Positions 60,510 to 64,000 of a stretch of 64,000 bases of DNA are shown here, one piece after another. A program made the position numbers and the translations under genes. The notes under the pieces were generated by a model. That model was not told where the DNA came from. It worked only from the letters and a program-made list of their open reading frames with translations, and did no database searches. Source of the stretch: UBA7672 sp965279205 (lineage in GTDB: Bacteria > Pseudomonadota > Alphaproteobacteria > Caulobacterales > Hyphomonadaceae); assembly GCA_965279205.1 (NCBI GenBank), contig OZ257144.1, positions 2,108,001 to 2,172,000 on the forward strand. The letters are read 5' to 3'. Positions within the stretch are counted from its first letter, which is position 1. Each line of letters begins with the position of its first letter.

Positions 60510-61387
60510 GCCGTCCAGCGAGCGAACAACCCGGTCGGCAGGACCAGGTCGCGCCCGGCCGTTTCGCGGATCGTCATCTCGCCACAGGTCACCTTGCCGC
60601 CGGGCATAGCGCCCGCCAGCGCCTGTCCGACCGCCGCATAGGACAGTCGTACTGCGTAGACCGTCGCGATCACGAACAGCGGCTTGTCGCTCAGCAGCGA
60701 ACGCACGTGATCAAGCAGTGTCGAGAATTCGCTCTCGAACCGCCAGATCTCGTTCTTCGGCCCCCGGCCGAATTTCGGCGGGTCGAGCACGATCGCCTCA
60801 TACTTCGATCCACGCCTGATCTCGCGCTCCACGAACTTCATGGCGTCATCGCAGATCCAGCGGATCGGTTTGTCCTGCAACCCGGACAAGGCGGCATTCT
60901 CGCGGCCCTGCGCGATCGACTTCGGCGACGCATCCAGATGCACCACCTCGGCCCCGGCCTTAGCCAGCGCCAGCGACATCATGCCGGTGTAACCGAACAG
61001 GTTCAGCGCCTTCACCGGCCGCTTTGCCTGCGTCACCTGATCGATCGCCCAGCGCCAGTGAACGGAGTGCTCGGGGAAGACGCCCATATGCCGGAACGCC
61101 GCCAGCCTGGCGTTCAGCTTGATGCCACCCCAGCTGATCGGCCATTCGTCCGGAGGTGGCTTGCCGGTGAACGTCCACGCGCCGCGCTCGTCCTCATCGT
61201 CCTTCGACGCGAACACCGCATCGGCCTTCCAGCTTTCAACCGGCGCTTTCGGCCGCCACAGCGCCTGCGGATCTGGTCGGTTCACCCGCACCTTGCCGAA
61301 CCGCTCCAGCTTGCGCATGTCGCCGCTGTCGAGCAGCTCGTAGTCCTGCCAGTCATCGCTGACGAGAAGCTTGAATTCCCCGGCCAT
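60506..61387 (-). CDS. Class I SAM-dependent methyltransferase, RlmI-like
   Basis: 293 residues. SAM-binding ALNLFGYTGMMSLALAKAG and VVHLDASPKS are followed by the catalytic VLDPPKFGRGPKNEIW (DPPK motif), as in RlmI/RlmK-type 23S rRNA m5C methyltransferases and their short relatives. No N-terminal PUA domain as in RlmI, so it is the shorter type. Starts at the base shared with the upstream SpoU gene stop (TGATG). Substrate RNA is inferred. Confidence 0.87.
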   Translation of the reverse strand: MAGEFKLLVSDDWQDYELLDSGDMRKLERFGKVRVNRPDPQALWRPKAPVESWKADAVFASKDDEDERGAWTFTGKPPPDEWPISWGGIKLNARLAAFRHMGVFPEHSVHWRWAIDQVTQAKRPVKALNLFGYTGMMSLALAKAGAEVVHLDASPKSIAQGRENAALSGLQDKPIRWICDDAMKFVEREIRRGSKYEAIVLDPPKFGRGPKNEIWRFESEFSTLLDHVRSLLSDKPLFVIATVYAVRLSYAAVGQALAGAMPGGKVTCGEMTIRETAGRDLVLPTGLFARWTA

Positions 61388-62271
61388 CAGCGATTGGCTC
61401 CGGCATATCCGCGCCCGCGCCAGACTTCATAGATCATCAGGCTCGCAGCCTGCGCGAGATTGAGGCTATCGGCAGCCCCCATCATCGGAATGCGCACCAG
61501 CTCGTCGCACTGGCCTTCGACGTCGACGGGAAGCCCCGCCTGCTCGTTGCCCATCAGTACAACCGAACGCTCGCCATAGTTCGCCTTGTCATGCGCGTGC
61601 GTGCCGCGCATCGAGGCTGCGATCATCCGAGCGCCGGCGCCGTTGCGCCACGCATTGAACTCCTCGAACGAAGCCTCTGCCATTGGCATCGCGAACAGCG
61701 AGCCCATGGTTGCGCGGACGGCTTCAATCGAAAACGGATCGCACGTCTGCCCGACCAGGATCACGCCATCGCATCCCGCTGCGTCGGCGGTCCGCACCAC
61801 CGTGCCGAGATTGCCGGGATCGCGAACCTCATAGAGCGCGATCCATCTGCGCGGCCCGTCATGCGGAAGCTCAGCCAGCGTTGTCAGCTTCTGCCTGAAC
61901 GCCGTGATCACCGTCTGCGGATTGTCGCGCTGCGACACCGTCGCCAGAACCTTTTCCGTCGCCGTCAGAACGCGCGCGCCTGCCGCCTTCATCCGCGCCA
62001 GCAGGTCGCTCGTCTGTGGCCGCTCCAGCGCTTCGCTTCCCGCCAGCGCATAGGCTGGCGCCCATCCGTGGTTGAGGGCTTCCTCGGCGAGCCGTGCGCC
62101 CTCGGCCAGGAACAGTCCCGTTTCAGCACGCACCTTCTTGCGGTCGAGCGACTTCAGAAGCTTCACGGTTGTATTGGCGGTCGACGAGATATGCTCATAG
62201 GCGACCTGTCCGGATATCCCCCTCGGGAAATCGGAATGCGGTCGCGAATTTTCTGACGAACCTTGGGTCAC
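61387..62271 (-). CDS. SpoU-family (SPOUT) RNA methyltransferase
   Basis: 294 residues with the RNA-binding N-terminal domain (STANTTVKLLKSLDRKKVRAETGLFLAEGARLAEEAL) and a C-terminal SPOUT knot: RDPGNLGTVVRTADAAGCDGVILV, MGNEQAGLP and IPMMGAADSLNLAQAASLMIYE. It resembles TrmH/RlmB 2'-O-ribose methyltransferases acting on rRNA or tRNA. It is translationally linked to the methyltransferase next to it (one shared base), so the pair are probably co-expressed RNA modifiers. Confidence 0.92.
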   Translation of the reverse strand: MTQGSSENSRPHSDFPRGISGQVAYEHISSTANTTVKLLKSLDRKKVRAETGLFLAEGARLAEEALNHGWAPAYALAGSEALERPQTSDLLARMKAAGARVLTATEKVLATVSQRDNPQTVITAFRQKLTTLAELPHDGPRRWIALYEVRDPGNLGTVVRTADAAGCDGVILVGQTCDPFSIEAVRATMGSLFAMPMAEASFEEFNAWRNGAGARMIAASMRGTHAHDKANYGERSVVLMGNEQAGLPVDVEGQCDELVRIPMMGAADSLNLAQAASLMIYEVWRGRGYAGANR

Positions 62272-62593
62272 GCGTCATCGCCGGGAAAACAATTCGACGT
62301 ACCTCTAGGGATGTTGGGAGCCCTAGGGAAGGTGCGTGGAGTCGCGGGTACGGGAGCAGATTCGGCCAGTAGTTGAGAGGGGCGGCGGCGCCAGGCGGCC
62401 AGAAATGTCTGTCCCAGCGACAAACGGTCCGGATCGGTCAGGAATTATCTCGTCAAACAGGGTCTGTCCGGCGGCCTACTGACTGCTGTAGGATTCGGCC
62501 CGGATCGCCCCGTTGAAAGACACGGCTGGGAATCCGACCGGACCAGTAACTATCGTATAGAGTACCGGATTGTCCGGGGGAGTCAGGACTGGA
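62272..62593. other. Intergenic region between divergent genes
   Basis: 322 bases between the SpoU gene (leftward) and the membrane HhH gene (rightward). It must carry both promoters. I see no repeat, RNA family or convincing small reading frame, and no sequence close to the EcfG consensus. Confidence 0.4.
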
Positions 62594-63412
62594 ATGGACC
62601 CGACGACGCAGATGTGGCTGGGGCTGCTGCTCGCTGTTGGCGTTGGCGGCGCCATCGGCTGGGCTCTCCACATTTATTATCTCAAGCGCCAGACTGCTGC
62701 TGGGGCGGCGGTCCCCGCCGCCGGTGAAGCAACGGACGCCGGCCCGGCAGCGCATATTGCGGATCTGGAAGACCAGCTGAAGCGGGCGATGGCCGAGACG
62801 GACGAGTTACGCGCGAAATCTGGCATTCCGAAACCCGGCCAGGAAGGGGTCGGACCGCCGGAGGGCTCGCTTACGTGGCGCAATCGCCATCTCGAATCCC
62901 GTGTCCGCTTCCTGGAAGGCAAGCTCGCCGACCTTGAAACCGACGGAACGGGCGCCCGCCCTACCGAAGATCAGAACGACGAGGCGACGCGGCTGCGCTG
63001 GCGCAACCGCTATCTCGAAGGCCGCGTGAAGTATCTCGAGGAAGAGCTCGTGCGCACCGGCGGGCTCAGCCCTGTCAGCGCCGCTCCCGCAGCCCAGTCG
63101 CCATCCGCTGCCGCTGCGCCCAAGGGACCCGAAGGCGAGAAGCCCGAACTGGTCGAAGCGGCTCGCGACGGGCAGGCCGACGACCTGAAGCAGATTTCCG
63201 GCATCGGCCCCAAGCTCGAGCAGAAGCTGAACAGCATCGGCATCTGGCACTACGATCAGGTTGCGTCGTGGAATCAGGCCAACGTCGACTGGGTCAACGC
63301 CGCAATCTCCTTCCGCGGCCGGATCGAGCGCGAAGGTTGGGTGTCGCAGGCACGCCAGCTCACCCAGGACGCCAACGCTGATCGCGAACCCGCGCCCGAG
63401 GAAAACGCCTAG
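62594..63412 (+). CDS. Membrane-anchored coiled-coil protein with C-terminal HhH domain
   Basis: 272 residues from ATG 62594. An N-terminal helix (MWLGLLLAVGVGGAIGWALHIYYL) anchors it; a coiled coil with two copies of a WRNRxLExRVxxLE unit (about 95-112 and 137-154) follows; then a Pro/Ala linker, and a C-terminal helix-hairpin-helix domain (LKQISGIGPKLEQKLNSIGIWHYDQVASWN). HhH units of this type bind DNA non-specifically and occur in NADH dehydrogenase accessory and flap-endonuclease-like proteins. Role unknown. Confidence 0.85.
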   Translation: MDPTTQMWLGLLLAVGVGGAIGWALHIYYLKRQTAAGAAVPAAGEATDAGPAAHIADLEDQLKRAMAETDELRAKSGIPKPGQEGVGPPEGSLTWRNRHLESRVRFLEGKLADLETDGTGARPTEDQNDEATRLRWRNRYLEGRVKYLEEELVRTGGLSPVSAAPAAQSPSAAAAPKGPEGEKPELVEAARDGQADDLKQISGIGPKLEQKLNSIGIWHYDQVASWNQANVDWVNAAISFRGRIEREGWVSQARQLTQDANADREPAPEENA

Positions 63413-63819
63413 GCTTTCGATTTGTAGGCCAGCGCCTGGGCTTGTGCGTCCCAGTCACCGCGCCCATCGAAGTTCACGATGCGAACCTCGTCAAAGCTCT
63501 TTGGATCGTCCAGACAGCGCAGGTTCACGCTGAACCCGTCCGGGTTGGAACGCGGAACGTAGAACGACTTCACGCCGCACACCGCGCAGAACAGGTGCTT
63601 TGCGGCGCCCGTGTTGAACGTGTAGGTCGCGATGTGTTCCATGCCCCGCAGCAGGCGGAAGCGGAACGCTGGCACGATCAGGTGCAGATACCCCGTCCGC
63701 GTGCACATGCTGCAATTGCAGTCTTCGACTTCGACAACGTCTGGCGTCTCGACCTCGAAACGCACAGCGCCGCAATGGCATCCGCCCGCGCGCCACGTCG
63801 TTTTGCTTGAGTCTGTCAT
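63409..63819 (-). CDS. GFA family (glutathione-dependent formaldehyde-activating-like) protein
   Basis: 136 residues. Zinc cysteines in the family order: GGCHCGAVRFEVETP (CxC), CNCSMCTRTG and FCAVCGVKSFYVPRSNPDG. GFA folds bind glutathione or act in detoxification, but most homologues have unknown function. Start ATG 63819. It overlaps the stop of the membrane HhH gene by four bases. Confidence 0.92.
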   Translation of the reverse strand: MTDSSKTTWRAGGCHCGAVRFEVETPDVVEVEDCNCSMCTRTGYLHLIVPAFRFRLLRGMEHIATYTFNTGAAKHLFCAVCGVKSFYVPRSNPDGFSVNLRCLDDPKSFDEVRIVNFDGRGDWDAQAQALAYKSKA

Positions 63820-63837
63820 GCTCAGTCCCGCGCCGCC

Positions 63838-64000
63838 CTAACGGCAGGACCGCACGATACCTGAAACCTTGTCGCGATCCAGATTGATGGACACCAGGTT
63901 GAACCCGGTGACGCCATTGGTGTCCGGCTCGGTGGTCACGATCTGGAAGCGTGTTGCCCCGCTCACGACGTCGAGAAAACGCTGCGAGACATCGATGGTC
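63838..64000 (-). CDS. 3' end of a gene continuing past the right edge
   Basis: Reading leftward from the edge, one frame stays open from base 64000 to TAG at 63838-63840 and encodes 53 residues beginning TIDVSQRFLDVVSGATRFQIV and ending SGIVRSCR. The composition (alternating hydrophobic strands, single Cys before the C-terminal Arg) is protein-like and the codon usage matches its neighbours. It resembles the end of small secreted proteins with a beta fold, but family and start are outside the window. Confidence 0.6.
   Translation of the reverse strand, partial: TIDVSQRFLDVVSGATRFQIVTTEPDTNGVTGFNLVSINLDRDKVSGIVRSCR

Overview
This window is GC-rich, gene-dense bacterial chromosome, and the gene content points to an alphaproteobacterium, most likely in or near the Caulobacterales (Hyphomonadaceae/Caulobacteraceae). 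The supporting signs are two UrcA-type secreted proteins, a DUF4170-CysQ-PmbA group next to waaA-lpxK, an HXXEE membrane protein, an S21 ribosomal protein of alphaproteobacterial type, and one exact general-stress sigma factor (EcfG-type) promoter. The assignment is inference from families; no 16S gene is present. There is no prophage, insertion sequence, CRISPR array, integron or conjugative module. It reads as ordinary core and accessory chromosome.

Layout. 1-6 kb: end of a Tas-like aldo-keto reductase, moaA-moaD (molybdopterin), small membrane proteins, a YaiI family protein, an AraC/GyrI-like regulator and an EthA-like Baeyer-Villiger monooxygenase. 6-14 kb: an OmpA protein with a 25-proline linker, a LuxI-family acyl-homoserine-lactone synthase without a neighbouring LuxR, rpsU (30S S21) with what looks like an ATC start codon, a beta-lactamase-fold lipoprotein, and a Tat-exported PhoD phosphatase broken by one extra G. 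14-23 kb: acetyltransferase, DUF429, TetR plus quinone oxidoreductase, two UrcA proteins, a TPR protein, pyrD with DUF952, and the queuosine pair queC-queE. 23-32 kb: small secreted proteins, an 18-bp tandem repeat, pirin, a double NIPSNAP lipoprotein, extradiol dioxygenase, MFS carrier, aldo-keto reductase, a hairpin-rich gap that may hold an RNA gene, and a GST. 32-42 kb: PIG-L deacetylase, DUF2235 hydrolase, thiolase, VanX-like dipeptidase, a probable stress-induced small RNA, an AMIN/TPR protein, a hotdog protein, a dienoyl-CoA-isomerase-like crotonase, DUF4197 and an alpha/beta hydrolase.

42-52 kb is the envelope block. A leftward, tightly overlapped operon (DUF374 acyltransferase, waaA, lpxK, LpxL-like acyltransferase) builds lipid A. 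A rightward set follows: a cysteine phosphatase, a two-pass membrane protein, then pmbA-cysQ-DUF4170-MsbA-like ABC exporter. 52-64 kb: a degenerate receiver protein, TauE/SafE exporter, acyl-CoA dehydrogenase, two paralogous secreted proteins, a PepSY membrane protein, an RluB-like pseudouridine synthase, GST, tRNA-Trp(CCA), thioesterase, two RNA methyltransferases, a membrane-anchored coiled-coil/HhH protein, a GFA enzyme, and the 3' end of a further gene at the right edge.

The most interesting element is at 37,778-37,933. It has an exact GGAAC-N16-CGTT promoter, a 19-bp two-part helix capped by a loop with C7 and C6 runs, and a Rho-independent terminator, with no reading frame. The architecture resembles Caulobacter GsrN, a sigma-T-dependent small RNA that acts through a C-rich loop. 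Sequence homology to GsrN could not be tested here.
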